DNA from: Streptomyces sp. NBC_00582
GTDB lineage: Bacteria; Actinomycetota; Actinomycetes; Streptomycetales; Streptomycetaceae
Reading direction: 5' to 3'
Assembly: GCF_036345155.1 (NCBI RefSeq)
Contig: NZ_CP107772.1
Location: 9,548,001 to 9,612,000, forward strand
Length of the DNA stretch: 64,000 bases
Both the position numbers and the translations under genes were made by a program. This document shows positions 1 through 9,898 of the stretch, piece by piece. Within the stretch, counting starts at the first letter, position 1, and every line of letters begins with the position of its first letter. Below the pieces are notes generated by a model. The model was not told the origin of the DNA and ran no database searches. It worked only from the letters and a program-made list of their open reading frames with translations.

Positions 1-2
1 TC

Positions 3-806
3 ACCTCCCACGTCTGGCGACAGGACCACAACGGCTTCTCCCACCAGGACCCCGGTTTCGTCGACCACATCCTCAACAAGAGCCCCGAGGCCGTACGGGT
101 CTATCTGCCGCCGGACGCCAACACCCTGCTGTCGGTCGCGGACCACGCCCTGCGCAGCCGCGACTACGTCAACGTCATCGTGGCCGGGAAACAGCCCTGC
201 TTCGACTGGCTGTCCATGGACGCCGCCCGTGCCCACTGCGCACGCGGCGCCGGGATCTGGGACTGGGCCGGCAGCGAGAACGGCAGCCGCGAACCCGATG
301 TCGTCCTCGCCTGCGCGGGGGACGTCCCCACCCAGGAAGTGCTCGCCGCCGCCCAGTTGCTCCGCCGCAACCTGCCCGAACTCGCCGTCCGTGTCGTCAA
401 CGTCGTCGACATCGCCCGCCTCATGCCCGGTGACGAACACCCGCACGGGATGAGCGACTTCGAGTACGACGGCCTGTTCACGGCCGACAAGCCGGTGATC
501 TTCGCCTACCACGGCTACCCGTGGCTCATCCACCGCCTGGCCTACAGCCGGGCCGGACACGGCAACCTGCATGTGCGCGGCTACCGGGAGATCGGCACCA
601 CCACCACGCCGTTCGACATGGTCGTCCGCAACGACCTCGACCGCTACCGCCTGGTCATGGACGTCATCGACCGGGTGCCCGGACTCGCCGTGCGGGCGGC
701 GGCCGTACGCCAGCGGATGGCGGACGCGCGGCTGCGCCACCATGACTGGATCCGGGCCCACGGCACCGACCTTCCCGAGGTCGCGGACTGGTCCTGGGAC
801 GGCTGA
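3..806 (+). CDS. Phosphoketolase, C-terminal part (5' end outside window)
   Basis: The reading frame is open from the window edge and ends in TGA at 806. Residues such as [19 protein letters not shown] at the start and [13 protein letters not shown], then [16 protein letters not shown] and [12 protein letters not shown], match the C-terminal half of thiamine-diphosphate phosphoketolases. These enzymes cleave xylulose 5-phosphate (or fructose 6-phosphate) with phosphate to acetyl phosphate and an aldose phosphate in the cytoplasm. About 267 of the usual ~790 residues are present, truncated only by the window boundary. The thiamine-binding N-terminal part is not visible. Family assignment is strong; substrate preference cannot be told. 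Confidence 0.93.
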   Translation, partial: TSHVWRQDHNGFSHQDPGFVDHILNKSPEAVRVYLPPDANTLLSVADHALRSRDYVNVIVAGKQPCFDWLSMDAARAHCARGAGIWDWAGSENGSREPDVVLACAGDVPTQEVLAAAQLLRRNLPELAVRVVNVVDIARLMPGDEHPHGMSDFEYDGLFTADKPVIFAYHGYPWLIHRLAYSRAGHGNLHVRGYREIGTTTTPFDMVVRNDLDRYRLVMDVIDRVPGLAVRAAAVRQRMADARLRHHDWIRAHGTDLPEVADWSWDG

Positions 807-1144
807 GACTGCAGGTCACGGGCGGCCGGGCAGGGCGCACACACGGGGGCGGACGGCGCAGGGCGAGGGGCAGGAGGACGGCACGCGTGCGCCCTGGTAC
901 GGCGCCTCGCCGGGTGCTTACAGTGGTCGGCCGGCCCCGCGCGCGGATCCGGCGGGGCGACATCCCCGTGGTCCCGGCCGGGCGCTCGCCCGGCCCCGGC
1001 ACGACTCCCGCACACCGGCGCGGCTCCCAGGCGACGGGTGCGAGGACCACCCGCGCGACAGGCACCATCCGTGACACCGCTCGCACCGCGCGCCCGAGGG
1101 CACCCGCGCACCAGGAGCGCGCGCCGACACCACTGGAGGCCGCT
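807..1144. other. Intergenic region before the ATP-grasp gene
   Basis: About 340 bases with no convincing gene. The stretch GGGTGCTTACAGTGG near 915-929 has a TACAGT hexamer that could be a -10 element, but no clear -35 partner is seen. GGAGG at 1135-1139 is the ribosome binding site of the next gene. Confidence 0.4.
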
Positions 1145-2122
1145 GTGTCCCGACCGAGCATCGCCCTGATCGCCGATCCCACCTCGCCCGAAGGCTGCCG
1201 TGACTACCTGGCCGACGCGGTGGAACTGCTCACCGGCGCACCGCCCGTCCGCATCGACTCCCGGCACTTCGCGACCGGCGGCCGCGGCCGGGGCGTCCCC
1301 GAGGGGGGCCGGTTACGGCTCCAGGTCCCCGAGGAGCGGCTGGACTTCGTCCCCGACGTCGTCCTGCTCTACGAGATCCCCCCGCATCGCCGGCGCGACC
1401 TCGCCGCCTTTCAGGAGCTGCTGGAGACCCACGACGTGGTGACCCTGGGCACCGGGGCCGAGGCCTGGCGGACGGCGACGGAGAAGAACCTCACCGTCGC
1501 CCGCTTCCACCGCGACGGCGTCGCCCAGATGGAGACCGTCGTCCTGTCCACTCCCTCGGTCTGGGAGGCGGCCGACGTGTTCGACCGGCTCGGCGGCGAC
1601 ACCTGGGCCCGGCCCGTCGTCGGCACCGGCGGCGACGACACCTTCCATGTCACCACCCCCGAGCTGCTGGAGTACGCCACCGCCTACTACGCCGAGCACG
1701 GCACCGACTGGATGCTCTCCCGCGACGCCGGCAACGTCACCGCCGACGGGCTGCGCCACCAGTTCCGGGTCTTCGTCCTCGGCGGGCAGGTCGTGCACGC
1801 CCGCGAGCACCTCCAGCCGGAACCCGACACCCCCTGCAACACCTGCCGGGGCGCCACCCCCGTCCACATCGACCCGCCGGACCTGCCGCCGCGTCTGACC
1901 GAGCTCGCGGTCGCCGCGACGGCCTCGGTCGGGTTGCCGTTCGCCGGCGTCGACCTGGCGATCGAGAACGGCGGGGTCGTCTTCGAGGTCAACGTCCAGC
2001 CCGCCTTCGTCGACGGGCGGATCGAGGTGGAGAAGGTGGCCGTGCCGTACGTCCAGGCCCATCTGGACGCCTTCGAACTGGCTCGCGGCGGCCCCTCGCG
2101 GGGGCTCACAGCCTCAGCGTGA
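1145..2122 (+). CDS. ATP-grasp domain protein (RimK-like)
   Basis: A 325-residue protein starting at GTG 1145, chosen because GGAGG lies 5 bases upstream and conserved-looking sequence ([10 protein letters not shown]) begins there; the open frame upstream to 887 lacks such a signal. The fold is suggested by an N-terminal pre-ATP-grasp region, a Lys region ([16 protein letters not shown]), and the C-terminal [13 protein letters not shown] and VVFEVNVQP segments, where Asp, Glu and Asn would bind Mg-ATP. ATP-grasp ligases of the RimK group join a carboxylate to an amine. A PCNTCRG CxxC motif near the middle is unusual and might bind metal. It overlaps the next, convergent gene by 17 bases. Substrate unknown. 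Confidence 0.75.
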   Translation: MSRPSIALIADPTSPEGCRDYLADAVELLTGAPPVRIDSRHFATGGRGRGVPEGGRLRLQVPEERLDFVPDVVLLYEIPPHRRRDLAAFQELLETHDVVTLGTGAEAWRTATEKNLTVARFHRDGVAQMETVVLSTPSVWEAADVFDRLGGDTWARPVVGTGGDDTFHVTTPELLEYATAYYAEHGTDWMLSRDAGNVTADGLRHQFRVFVLGGQVVHAREHLQPEPDTPCNTCRGATPVHIDPPDLPPRLTELAVAATASVGLPFAGVDLAIENGGVVFEVNVQPAFVDGRIEVEKVAVPYVQAHLDAFELARGGPSRGLTASA

Positions 2123-4061
2123 ACCAGGTGGTCTTGCCCTCGTCCGTCGGCCGCACCCCCCAGCCGGCGGCGAGGGCCCTGACCAGGATCAGCCCCCGGC
2201 CCGACTCCTCCTCCTCGGTGGCCAGCCGCGGCTGGGGCAACTGGGGGCTGCGGTCGCTGACCTCGACGGTGAGATCGGTCGCCGTACGGTGCAGATGCAG
2301 TCCGATCGGGCCGTCGGCGTGCAGGACGGCGTTGGTGAGCGTCTCCGACAGCAGCAGGAGCGCGTCGTCGGCGCGGGCCGCGCAGTTCCACGAGGTCAGG
2401 GTCCGGCGCAGGAAGGCCCGCCCCTGCGGCACGGACGCCGGGTCTGCCGGCAGATCGGTGCCGACCGCCGCCAGTGGCGCCTCCGGCAGCCGGGCGAACA
2501 GCAGGGTCACATCGTCGTTGTGGCTGTCGGCGTCCGGCAGCAGACCCGCCAGCACCTGGTCGGCGGCGGCCTCCAGCGACGGCGTGCCGGAGAACAACTT
2601 GTCCAGCAGAACGGTGAGTTCACCGATCCGCAGCTCGATGTCGCTGCCGGGCGTCTCCACCAGTCCGTCCGTGTAGAGCACCAGCGTGGCGCCCGGCGGT
2701 ATCTCCGTGCTGGACTGCTCGTACAGCACGTCGCCCACCCCGAGCGGCGCGTTCACCGGGCAGGGCAGCGCGGTGATGCCGTCGCCCACCCCCGCGACCA
2801 GCACCGGCAGATGACCGGCCGAGCAGACGGTGACCGTGCCCGCGTCCGGGGCGATGACGAGATAGCAGCAGGTGACGAGCTGGTCGGGGACGTCGAGGTC
2901 GGCGACACAGGTGTCCAGCGCCCGCATGAGCTGACGCGGCTGCATCCCGGTCTTCGCCAGCGCGTGCGCGGCCGAGCGCAGCTGACCCATCACGGCCGCC
3001 GCCTCGAGTCCCCGCCCCATCACGTCACCGATCAGCACCCCCACCCGGTCGGCACCGAGCGGGATCAGGTCGAACCAGTCGCCGCCCACACCGGCGCCCT
3101 GGGTGGCCGGCCGGTAGCGGCTCGCCGTGTCCAGCCCCGGCAGGGCAGGCGGGGTGCCCATGAGACTGCGCTGCAGGGTCAGCGCGATGTGCCGCTGCTG
3201 CTCCAGCAGGGCGGTGAGCTCGGCCTCGGCCCGCTTGCGGTCGCTGATGTCCCGCACGATCGCGCAGGCCCCGACCACCGTGCCGTGCGTGTCCCGCGTC
3301 GGCCACAGCGTGACGTCGACGTCCAGCAGCGATCCCTCGCTGGTCAGCCGCAGGGTCTCGAAGTGCTCGACCTTCTCGCCGTGCCGCAGCCGCTTCAGCA
3401 GGGAGCGGACCTCGCCCCGCAGCTCCGGCGGTGCCAGCAGCGAGACATGACGCCCTATCACCTCCTCGGCCGTATAGCCGTACAGCCGTTGCGCGGCCGC
3501 GTTCCAGTAGGTGATGTACCCGTCGAGGGTCTTGGCGAGGATCGCGTCCTGCGAGGACTCCACCAGCGCGGCGAGCTCGTTGATCCGGGCCTCCGCCGCC
3601 TTGCGGTCGCTGACGTCCCGTACGGCCGCCGACACCAGCAGCCCGTCGGCCGTCTCCAGCGGACTGAGGCTGATCTCCACCGGGAACTCCGTGCCGTCCT
3701 TGCGCAGCCCGTGCAGCTCCAGCCCGGCGCCCATCGGCCGCACCTGACGGTTGGCCGTGTAGGCGCCCCGGTGCCCGGTGTGCTGCTCGCGGAAGCGGTC
3801 CGGGATGAGCAATTCCACCGGGTGCCCGAGGAGTTCCTCGCGGCCGTAGCCGAACAGCGCCTCGGTCTGGGCGTTGACCAGCCGGATGGCGCCCCGGTCG
3901 TCGACGATGACCATGGCGTCCGGCGCGGCCTCCAGCAGACCCCGGAACCGCTCCTCGGCCCCGCTCGGCGCACCGTCCGCTATGGGCGCGCCACAGCCGC
4001 ACCGTTTCTGCTGTGCCCTGCCCGGGCGCAGCACGGGACCTGCCTGCATCACGTCGGCCAT
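2106..4061 (-). CDS. PAS-PAS-SpoIIE phosphatase-HATPase regulatory protein
   Basis: About 651 residues. After a short N-terminal segment come two PAS domains ([21 protein letters not shown]..., then [21 protein letters not shown]...), each with PAC-like ends, a linker helix, a PP2C/SpoIIE serine phosphatase domain ([40 protein letters not shown] with metal-binding Asp residues) and a C-terminal GHKL ATPase/anti-sigma domain ([22 protein letters not shown]). Proteins of this build sense a signal through PAS and dephosphorylate anti-sigma antagonists; the kinase-like domain may phosphorylate them. Start MADVM is preferred over an in-frame ATG 4 codons upstream, but this is uncertain. It converges on and overlaps the ATP-grasp gene by 17 bases. 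Confidence 0.88.
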   Translation of the reverse strand: MADVMQAGPVLRPGRAQQKRCGCGAPIADGAPSGAEERFRGLLEAAPDAMVIVDDRGAIRLVNAQTEALFGYGREELLGHPVELLIPDRFREQHTGHRGAYTANRQVRPMGAGLELHGLRKDGTEFPVEISLSPLETADGLLVSAAVRDVSDRKAAEARINELAALVESSQDAILAKTLDGYITYWNAAAQRLYGYTAEEVIGRHVSLLAPPELRGEVRSLLKRLRHGEKVEHFETLRLTSEGSLLDVDVTLWPTRDTHGTVVGACAIVRDISDRKRAEAELTALLEQQRHIALTLQRSLMGTPPALPGLDTASRYRPATQGAGVGGDWFDLIPLGADRVGVLIGDVMGRGLEAAAVMGQLRSAAHALAKTGMQPRQLMRALDTCVADLDVPDQLVTCCYLVIAPDAGTVTVCSAGHLPVLVAGVGDGITALPCPVNAPLGVGDVLYEQSSTEIPPGATLVLYTDGLVETPGSDIELRIGELTVLLDKLFSGTPSLEAAADQVLAGLLPDADSHNDDVTLLFARLPEAPLAAVGTDLPADPASVPQGRAFLRRTLTSWNCAARADDALLLLSETLTNAVLHADGPIGLHLHRTATDLTVEVSDRSPQLPQPRLATEEEESGRGLILVRALAAGWGVRPTDEGKTTWFTLRL

Positions 4062-4240
4062 CTTCCACCTCACCCTGCGCGACGGTTCAGGCCACTACAG
4101 CGCCTTTCGGCCGCCTCCGCTCCGCGAAGTCGCTTACTGTCCGTTCACTGTCCGAACGTGAACGCCGGGTCACAGGATGGCCGCCTGATGGCGAACGCAG
4201 TTCTGCGCACCGCGCGGCTCCCGGCCGTACGCTCGTCCCC

Positions 4241-5107
4241 GTGTCCTTCGCCCGCCGCCCCGCCCCGGACCCCGCCGCCGTCACCGGGCTCACCGGGACG
4301 CCGGTGCGGCGGGTGCGCCCCCGGTCCGGGACGCTCTGGGAGGCCGAGCTCGACGACGGGCGCACGGTGATGGTCAAACGGAGCGACGAGCGGGACGCCG
4401 TACGGGCCGAGGCGGCCGGGCTGCGCTGGCTGGCCGCGGCCGACACCGTGCGGGTGCCGGGGGTCCTCGGGCACGACGAGCGCTGGCTGGTGACCGAGCG
4501 CGTGGCGACCGGGGTGCCGAGCGCGCGGGCCGCCGTACGGTTCGGCCGTGACCTCGCCGCCCTGCACGCCTCGGGTGCCCCCGCGTTCGGCGCGCCACCA
4601 CCGGGCGGCCCCGAGGACGCGTACATCGGGCTCGCCCCCCTGCGCAACCGGGCCGGCGGTGACTGGCCGCACTGGTACGCCGAGGACCGGGTGCTGCCTT
4701 ATCTGCGCGCCGCGGTCGACGCCGGCACGCTGCGCTCGGCCGAGGCCGCCGAGGTCGAACGCCTCTGTGCGCGGCTGCCCGCGCGGGCCGGGCCCGCCGA
4801 GCCGCCCGCCCGGCTCCACGGCGACCTGTGGAACGGCAATGTGCTGTGGGGCGCCGACGGCGAGGTCCGTCTCATCGACCCGGCCGCGCACGGCGGGCAC
4901 CGCGAGACCGATCTGGCGATGCTCGCCCTGTTCGGCTGCCCTCACCTGAGGGAGGTCGTCGACGGCTACCAGCAGGTCGCGCCGCTCGCCGAGGGGTGGG
5001 CCGCACGGGTCGGCGTGCACCAGCTCTTCCCGCTGCTGGTGCACGCCGTGCTGTTCGGTCGACCGTACGCAGAGCAGGCGCTCGCGGTGGCCCGGACAGC
5101 CCCGTGA
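4241..5107 (+). CDS. Fructosamine kinase/aminoglycoside phosphotransferase-like kinase
   Basis: 288 residues from GTG 4241. The frame is open further upstream, but the fructosamine-kinase-like sequence begins here (VTGLTGTPVRRVRPRSG). Visible features are the ATP-anchoring lysine in RTVMVKRSDE, the glutamate-containing region (VRAEAAGLRWL), the catalytic loop RLHGDLWNGNVLW with its Asp and Asn, and the Mg-binding Asp in VRLIDPAAHGGHRETDLAM. These are the marks of the fructosamine 3-kinase branch, which phosphorylates ketoamines on glycated proteins or small molecules. No strong ribosome binding site precedes the GTG, so the start is tentative. Confidence 0.8.
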   Translation: MSFARRPAPDPAAVTGLTGTPVRRVRPRSGTLWEAELDDGRTVMVKRSDERDAVRAEAAGLRWLAAADTVRVPGVLGHDERWLVTERVATGVPSARAAVRFGRDLAALHASGAPAFGAPPPGGPEDAYIGLAPLRNRAGGDWPHWYAEDRVLPYLRAAVDAGTLRSAEAAEVERLCARLPARAGPAEPPARLHGDLWNGNVLWGADGEVRLIDPAAHGGHRETDLAMLALFGCPHLREVVDGYQQVAPLAEGWAARVGVHQLFPLLVHAVLFGRPYAEQALAVARTAP

Positions 5108-5119
5108 CCTTCCGGTGAC

Positions 5120-5485
5120 TCAGTGGGCGCCCAGTCCGCCCCCGCCGAACGAGCCGCTGCTGCCCTTGCTCCAGCGGGGCCGGTTCTTGTCGGTGCTCGA
5201 CCGGGTCTGGAGGTTGGTCAGCTCATAGGGGGTGAGGGGGCGTTCGCCCTTGCCGGTCTGGGGCACCTCCTGGGACTCACGGTTCTCGCGGATCTCGTGC
5301 ACGGCGCCGTCCGGCGGAAGGTGCGGCTGTTCCTCGGGACGCGGCCTCGGCGACTCGCGCGCCTTCACGCGTGCCCCGAACCAGAAGCTCCCGGCCAACA
5401 GTGCCACGACGACGACCGCCACCAGGAACAGCACCAGGCTCATCAGGCCGCTCGCGGCGGCCAACTGCTCGCTTGCGGTACTCAT
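5120..5485 (-). CDS. Small single-pass membrane protein, DUF6479-like
   Basis: 121 residues with one hydrophobic segment at about residues 14-37 (LMSLVLFLVAVVVVALLAGSFW), followed by a polar, proline- and charge-rich tail ending in a Gly/Ser stretch. The segment RPLTPYELTN near residue 85 is typical of a small family found in Streptomyces (DUF6479, by recollection). The likely topology is a short outer N-terminus, one helix and a cytoplasmic tail. Function unknown. It is convergent with the kinase gene and divergent from the copper-storage-like gene. Confidence 0.7.
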   Translation of the reverse strand: MSTASEQLAAASGLMSLVLFLVAVVVVALLAGSFWFGARVKARESPRPRPEEQPHLPPDGAVHEIRENRESQEVPQTGKGERPLTPYELTNLQTRSSTDKNRPRWSKGSSGSFGGGGLGAH

Positions 5486-5622
5486 ATCGCCTCAATACCC
5501 CATGAACAGGGCGTAAACCCGCACCGCCTTACCCATTACCCGGTGTCAGCAAACCGGTGCACAGGGTGCCGGCGTGCGCGCACGCCTGGTTTGGCGCGCC
5601 CCGTCCCGGCTACCCGCGAGCC

Positions 5623-6024
5623 GTGACTTCGACGACCACGACGACCACAGCCGCCTCGCCCCAGGAACTCGTCCGCTTCCTGGAGGACCGCTTCGCCTGC
5701 GCCCAGGCCTCCGCCGACTGCGCGCGGGCCTGTACGCACCGCGCGAGCCTCATGGACCCCGAGGGGACGGAACGGCAGCGGATCCTGCGCCGCAAGGCCA
5801 TCATGTGCGCGGAGGTGTGCGACGCGACCTGCCGGGTGCTCGCCGAGGACCCCCGCGTGGACGAGGCCGGTCTGCGCCTGCAGCTCGAATGGTGCCGGAC
5901 CGTCTGCCTGGAGACCGCGCACGCCTTCGAGAAACAGCCGAGACGGCCCGGCGCCGCGGAGACCGCCGAGGCCTGCCGCGCCTGCGCCCGGGCCTGCACC
6001 GACTTCATGGTCACCCTGAACTGA
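5623..6024 (+). CDS. Cys-rich four-helix-bundle protein, copper storage (Csp)-like
   Basis: 133 residues from GTG 5623; residues upstream of this in the open frame look non-coding. Eleven cysteines are spaced along four predicted helices, in patterns such as CAQASADCARAC, CAEVCDATC, CRTVC and CRACARAC. This is the signature of the four-helix-bundle family (DUF326) that includes Csp1/Csp3, which line a helical bundle with Cys thiolates to hold many Cu(I) ions. No signal peptide is evident, so it is probably cytosolic, like Csp3. An alternative is a ferredoxin-like annotation, but no FeS spacing is present. Confidence 0.8.
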   Translation: MTSTTTTTTAASPQELVRFLEDRFACAQASADCARACTHRASLMDPEGTERQRILRRKAIMCAEVCDATCRVLAEDPRVDEAGLRLQLEWCRTVCLETAHAFEKQPRRPGAAETAEACRACARACTDFMVTLN

Positions 6025-6030
6025 GCGCCT

Positions 6031-8001
6031 CTACGCCCCCGTCGCCCGCGCCTCCTGCACGATCCGGCGCATGACCGGCACGGGCAGCCCCGGATGGCGG
6101 GCCGCGGCCTCCGCCGTCTCCAGGTCCCGGAGCAGCCCCACCAGAATCCGGGCGGGCAGTGCCGGGTGCCGGGCCGCCGTCGCGCGGACCGTGTCGCAGG
6201 GGTCGCTGAGCAGCCGTACCGCCGAGGCGGCCGACAGCCGGGCGTCGGCGGCCGCCCGCGCCCGCACCTCCCCGCTCGCGTCCCGCCCGAACCGTTCCAT
6301 CAGTTCGGGCGTCGCTCCGGGGTCGTCCAGCGCCAGCCGCCGCATCCGGGGGCTGGGGTCGTCGGCGTACCGCAGGAGATCGCGGCGCGGGAAGTGGGGG
6401 TGGCCGTGCGGCCGGTCAGGATGGCTGAAGCTGCCGGTCCACCACCGCCACACCGACAGCAGCAGGTCGGCGGGCGCGTCCTCGCAGGACTCGGCGAGGA
6501 ACAGGTGGACGACCCGGTCCCCGTCCCCGGCCAGCCGCTCGACGACGTCCGCCGGCAGACGCCGGGCCCGGGCGACGCTGCGGCGGACGACGGGGTGGGC
6601 CGAGGCCGCGAGCCGGCGCATGGCGTCGGGGTCGTCGTGCAGCGCCGCGACCCAGGCGAGGTCGTGGGACATCATGGCCGGATCGAACGGGAAGTCGATA
6701 CGGGCGCGGTCCTCCTCGCTGAGCCCGGGGTGCACCGACGCCTGGAACCGGACGTCGCCCTCGCGGTCCTTCCCGAGCAGGAGGACCAGGTCGCGGTCCA
6801 GGTGAGGATTGCGGGCGAGGTCGCGCCGCCGGGCCGGGTCCTCGGCGTGGACCAGTCGCTCGGCGAGATCACGCGTCAGCCGGCAGCCCGCCGCCGCCCG
6901 GGCCCGCACGCGCTCCTGCGCAGCCTCGAACACGGACCGGGGCATCGGGTCGTCCTCGTGGTGGCGCAGCAGGGCGGCGGTACGGACACCTCCGTCGGTG
7001 TCCGTCAGCAGGGCCTCGCGCGCCCGCTCGTCCAGATACGGCCAGGCGCGCCCGCAGATCGCGGCCCGCACGGAGGCGTGCGAGTCCGCCGCGAGGGCCT
7101 TCAGCGCGGGAACCGGCACCTCGGGCACCTGGGCGAGCTCCTCGCGGACGGCGGCGGAGGGATCGGCGGCGAGCCGCTCGCACACCGCGGGCGGAATCCC
7201 CTTGTGCCGGGTCTCCCAGATCAACGCCGCCCGGTAACGGGCCTCGGGCTCGCCGAGGATCAGCCGGCCCCGTTGTTCCGGCGTGAGGTTCGGCTGGTAC
7301 TCACCGAACCGCCCGCGCACCCCCCGGTCCGGGTGCGCCAGCGCGGACTCGACCACCGCGACCGGCTGCGGCAGGTACGGCAGATGGTCCGACCGGGTCA
7401 GCAGATCGATCCGTACGTCGTGGGGGGCGGCGGGATTGCCGCCGAGGCCGTTGGCCCACAGCAGGCGCAGCTTTTTCGACGCGCCGGCGAACAGCGACTC
7501 CCAGGCATCCTCCCGCTCACGCGGGGTCTCCTCGGCTGCCCTTCGTGCCTCCTCCTCGATGCGGGCCGCGATCCCGTCCACCACCGTGATCCGGACGCCG
7601 TCCGCGGACGCGGTCACCCCGAGGACCGCGTCCCCGCCGACCGCCATGGCGACGAACTCCGCCTGCCCGTCCGGCGCGGGGCGCAGCCCTCCCGCGAGAT
7701 CCCACCCGGGCGTCAGCCGCACGCGCGCCCAGTGCCGGGGCACGCGGCCGGCGCGGTCGCCCTCGATCTCGACGAGGAACAGGCCGTCGCCGTCGAAGAA
7801 ACCGCTCTCCCGCGCGAGGCGGTGCCACTGCGCGTCGATCTCCGCGAGCCGGTCCGCGGGCAGGGTGACGCGCGGCGCGGTCCCGCCGGAAGCGACCCGG
7901 CGCCAGGCCGCGCGAGGAGGCAGCGGCCCGTCGGCGTACCAGGGGTCCGCGATCGCGAGTCCCGCCCGCTCCAGCCGTGCCTTCAGTCCGTCAACCGTCA
8001 T
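6031..8001 (-). CDS. Large HEAT/leucine-rich-variant repeat protein
   Basis: 656 residues starting at ATG 8001 (MTVDGLKARLERAG). The first ~200 residues form an unrecognised domain; the remainder is a series of alpha-helical repeats of about 22-25 residues with recurring patterns such as LAADPSAAVREELA, LAADSHASVRAAI, LARNPHLDRDLVLLL and RYADDPSPRMRRLAL. This arrangement is like leucine-rich-repeat variants or HEAT repeats, which act as protein-binding scaffolds. No signal peptide or membrane segment is seen. Long homologues occur in Streptomyces under uninformative names. It is divergent from the acyl-CoA dehydrogenase gene. The binding partner is unknown. Confidence 0.75.
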   Translation of the reverse strand: MTVDGLKARLERAGLAIADPWYADGPLPPRAAWRRVASGGTAPRVTLPADRLAEIDAQWHRLARESGFFDGDGLFLVEIEGDRAGRVPRHWARVRLTPGWDLAGGLRPAPDGQAEFVAMAVGGDAVLGVTASADGVRITVVDGIAARIEEEARRAAEETPREREDAWESLFAGASKKLRLLWANGLGGNPAAPHDVRIDLLTRSDHLPYLPQPVAVVESALAHPDRGVRGRFGEYQPNLTPEQRGRLILGEPEARYRAALIWETRHKGIPPAVCERLAADPSAAVREELAQVPEVPVPALKALAADSHASVRAAICGRAWPYLDERAREALLTDTDGGVRTAALLRHHEDDPMPRSVFEAAQERVRARAAAGCRLTRDLAERLVHAEDPARRRDLARNPHLDRDLVLLLGKDREGDVRFQASVHPGLSEEDRARIDFPFDPAMMSHDLAWVAALHDDPDAMRRLAASAHPVVRRSVARARRLPADVVERLAGDGDRVVHLFLAESCEDAPADLLLSVWRWWTGSFSHPDRPHGHPHFPRRDLLRYADDPSPRMRRLALDDPGATPELMERFGRDASGEVRARAAADARLSAASAVRLLSDPCDTVRATAARHPALPARILVGLLRDLETAEAAARHPGLPVPVMRRIVQEARATGA

Positions 8002-8056
8002 GGGACGACATCCTCCCCGCCCGCGCCCTCTTCCCGCTCCGCCATTCCCAATTACT

Positions 8057-8070
8057 GGAACACGTTCTAC
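8057..8070. promoter_or_regulatory. KstR-like operator
   Basis: TGGAACACGTTCTA matches the published KstR consensus TnnAACnnGTTnnA at every fixed position and is palindromic apart from one base pair. It lies 45 bases before the FadE-like GTG and 55 bases before the divergent repeat-protein start. KstR is the TetR-family repressor of steroid and lipid catabolism in mycobacteria and rhodococci. No kstR gene is in the window. Confidence 0.6.
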
Positions 8071-8115
8071 CGTGTGCGCCGTCAGGACACCGGCCTGGGG
8101 AAGCCTGGAGGCGCC

Positions 8116-9294
8116 GTGCACCTCGACCACACGCCCGAGCAGCAGCGACTGCGCACCGAACTGCGCGCCTACTTCGCCGAGTTGGTGCCGGACAACGCCT
8201 ACGCCCGGCACGCCGACCCGGTCGGCGCGAAACGCTTCTACCGCAAGACCATCCGCCGCCTCGGCGCGGACGGCTGGCTCGGCGTCGGCTGGCCCAAGGA
8301 GTACGGCGGACGCGGCCTGACCCCGATCGAGCAGTTCGTCTTCTTCGACGAGGCCGCCCAGGCCGGCGTACCGCTGCCCCTGATGGCCCTCAACACCGTC
8401 GGCCCGACGATCATGCGGTACGGCACCGACGAGCAGAAGGCGTACTTCCTGCCGAAGATCCTCTCCGGCGAGATCGACTTCGCCATCGGCTACAGCGAGC
8501 CCGACGCCGGCACCGACCTCGCCGCCCTCAGGACGCGAGCGGTCCGGGAAGGGGACGAGTACGTCGTCAACGGCCAGAAGATCTGGACCACCAACGGCGA
8601 CACCGCCGACTGGGTCTGGCTGGCGACCCGCACCGACCCCGATGCCCCGCCGCACAAGGGCATCACCATGCTCCTGGTGCCGACCACCGACCCCGGCTAC
8701 TCCTGCACGGTCATCCGCACACTCGCCTCGCACGACACCACCGCCAGCTACTACGAGAACGTCCGCGTGCCCGTCTCCCACCGCGTCGGCGCCGAGAACC
8801 AGGGCTGGCGGCTCATCACCAACCAGCTCAACCACGAGCGGGTGACCCTCGCCGCACACGGCACCATGGCGATCCGCGCCCTGCACGACGTCCAGCGCTG
8901 GGCCACCGAGACCAAGCTCGCCGACGGCCGCCGCGTCGTCGACCTCCCCTGGGTCCGCCGCCTCCTCGCCCGGACCCATGTCCGGCTGGACGCCCTCAAG
9001 CTCCTCAACTGGCAGATGGTCGGCGCCCTGCAGAACGGCACCCTCACCCCGCAGGACGCCTCCGCCGTCAAGGTCTACGGCTCCGAGGCCCGCCGCGACG
9101 CCTACGCCTGGCTCCTGGAGATCGTCGCCGCCCCCGGCGCGCTCCAGGAGGGCTCGGCGGGAGCCGTGCTGCACGGCGAACTCGAACGCGGCTACCGCTC
9201 CGCCGTGATCTTCACCTTCGGCGGCGGCAACAACGAGATCCAGCGGGAGATCATCTCCTGGATCGGCCTGGGGATGCCGCGGGTGCGTCGCTAG
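8116..9294 (+). CDS. Acyl-CoA dehydrogenase, FadE26/ChsE4-like
   Basis: 392 residues from GTG 8116, preceded by GGAGG at 8107-8111; the very long open frame upstream is a shadow of the opposite gene. Typical acyl-CoA dehydrogenase motifs include LGVGWPKEYGGRGLT, IGYSEPDAGTDLAALRT (FAD and substrate contact), VNGQKIWTT and FGGGNNEIQREII at the C-terminus. In overall pattern (TNQLNHERV, VKVYGSE, GLGMPR) it resembles mycobacterial FadE26, a subunit of an alpha2beta2 steroid side-chain dehydrogenase. No FadE27-like partner gene is adjacent. It would introduce an alpha-beta double bond into a CoA ester. The KstR-like operator just upstream supports a lipid or steroid role. Confidence 0.88.
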   Translation: MHLDHTPEQQRLRTELRAYFAELVPDNAYARHADPVGAKRFYRKTIRRLGADGWLGVGWPKEYGGRGLTPIEQFVFFDEAAQAGVPLPLMALNTVGPTIMRYGTDEQKAYFLPKILSGEIDFAIGYSEPDAGTDLAALRTRAVREGDEYVVNGQKIWTTNGDTADWVWLATRTDPDAPPHKGITMLLVPTTDPGYSCTVIRTLASHDTTASYYENVRVPVSHRVGAENQGWRLITNQLNHERVTLAAHGTMAIRALHDVQRWATETKLADGRRVVDLPWVRRLLARTHVRLDALKLLNWQMVGALQNGTLTPQDASAVKVYGSEARRDAYAWLLEIVAAPGALQEGSAGAVLHGELERGYRSAVIFTFGGGNNEIQREIISWIGLGMPRVRR

Positions 9295-9898
9295 CCTGCT
9301 GTGACGAGGCTCTCACGACCGCGAGTCGGACTGTCCTGCGCAACGACGAAGCTCCTGGTGGGCGGGTTCCCGACCAGGATCACCCGTGTCGGTCAGGAGC
9401 TTCGCGTGCTTGTCGGCCCGTCCTCGGTCGATCCTCACGGATCCATGGGGACGGTTGCTCCGGGCCTCGCCGGCTCTGCATCAAGCGATGGAAGCGCCGC
9501 CACGACACCACCCACGCCAAGATCCGCTGCCCTGGCGAGCGGGCTCCCGCGGCGAGGCCGCCTCCGCGGTCCGGGCCGGGACGGCGGCCCGCCGCTCGAG
9601 CCGGCCCGCGCTCCTCGGGGCCGCCGCGCGCAGCCGCGTCCCCGCTGCCCGTACGGCTGGCGCGGACACGGCCCTCCAGCTCCTCAGGGAGGCGCACGGT
9701 GAGGTGGGCACCGGCTCCAGGCCGTCGCTGCCTTCCTGGGCGCCTCCGGCAGGGTGGCCCCGACCGCGGCGTACGGCGCTGCCGAGGCCCGTCCGCCCTG
9801 TGCCGCGCAGCAGTTCGCAGCCCGCCTTGTCCGCGCTGCGGGCGGGGAGCTGTCGCCGGCGCTGTGCGTGCTGTACGCGGGCATTGCCGGAACCTGCG
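9295..9898. other. Intergenic region with IS remnants
   Basis: No intact gene is seen. A perfect 11-bp inverted repeat, CGAAGCTCCTG at 9347-9357 and CAGGAGCTTCG at 9394-9404, lies near a transposase-like fragment described separately. From about 9560 to 9898 all frames look degenerate. Confidence 0.5.
9470..9560 (+). pseudogene. Fragment of an IS5-like DDE transposase
   Basis: On the plus strand this stretch reads IKRWKRRHDTTHAKIRC and then PGERA, which matches the conserved near-C-terminal region of DDE transposases of IS5-like elements (HAKIR...GERA). The sequence before and after does not continue the homology in any frame, so only a short relic remains. An 11-bp inverted repeat just upstream could be a trace of an element end. 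Confidence 0.5.

Noticed and set aside
2289..4370. 693-codon plus-strand open frame
   Set aside because: Complementary shadow of the PAS/SpoIIE phosphatase, with Arg/Gly/Pro-rich composition and no homology.
6094..8115. Very long plus-strand open frame running into the acyl-CoA dehydrogenase
   Set aside because: It is the shadow of the minus-strand repeat-protein gene; the dehydrogenase starts at GTG 8116 with its own ribosome binding site.
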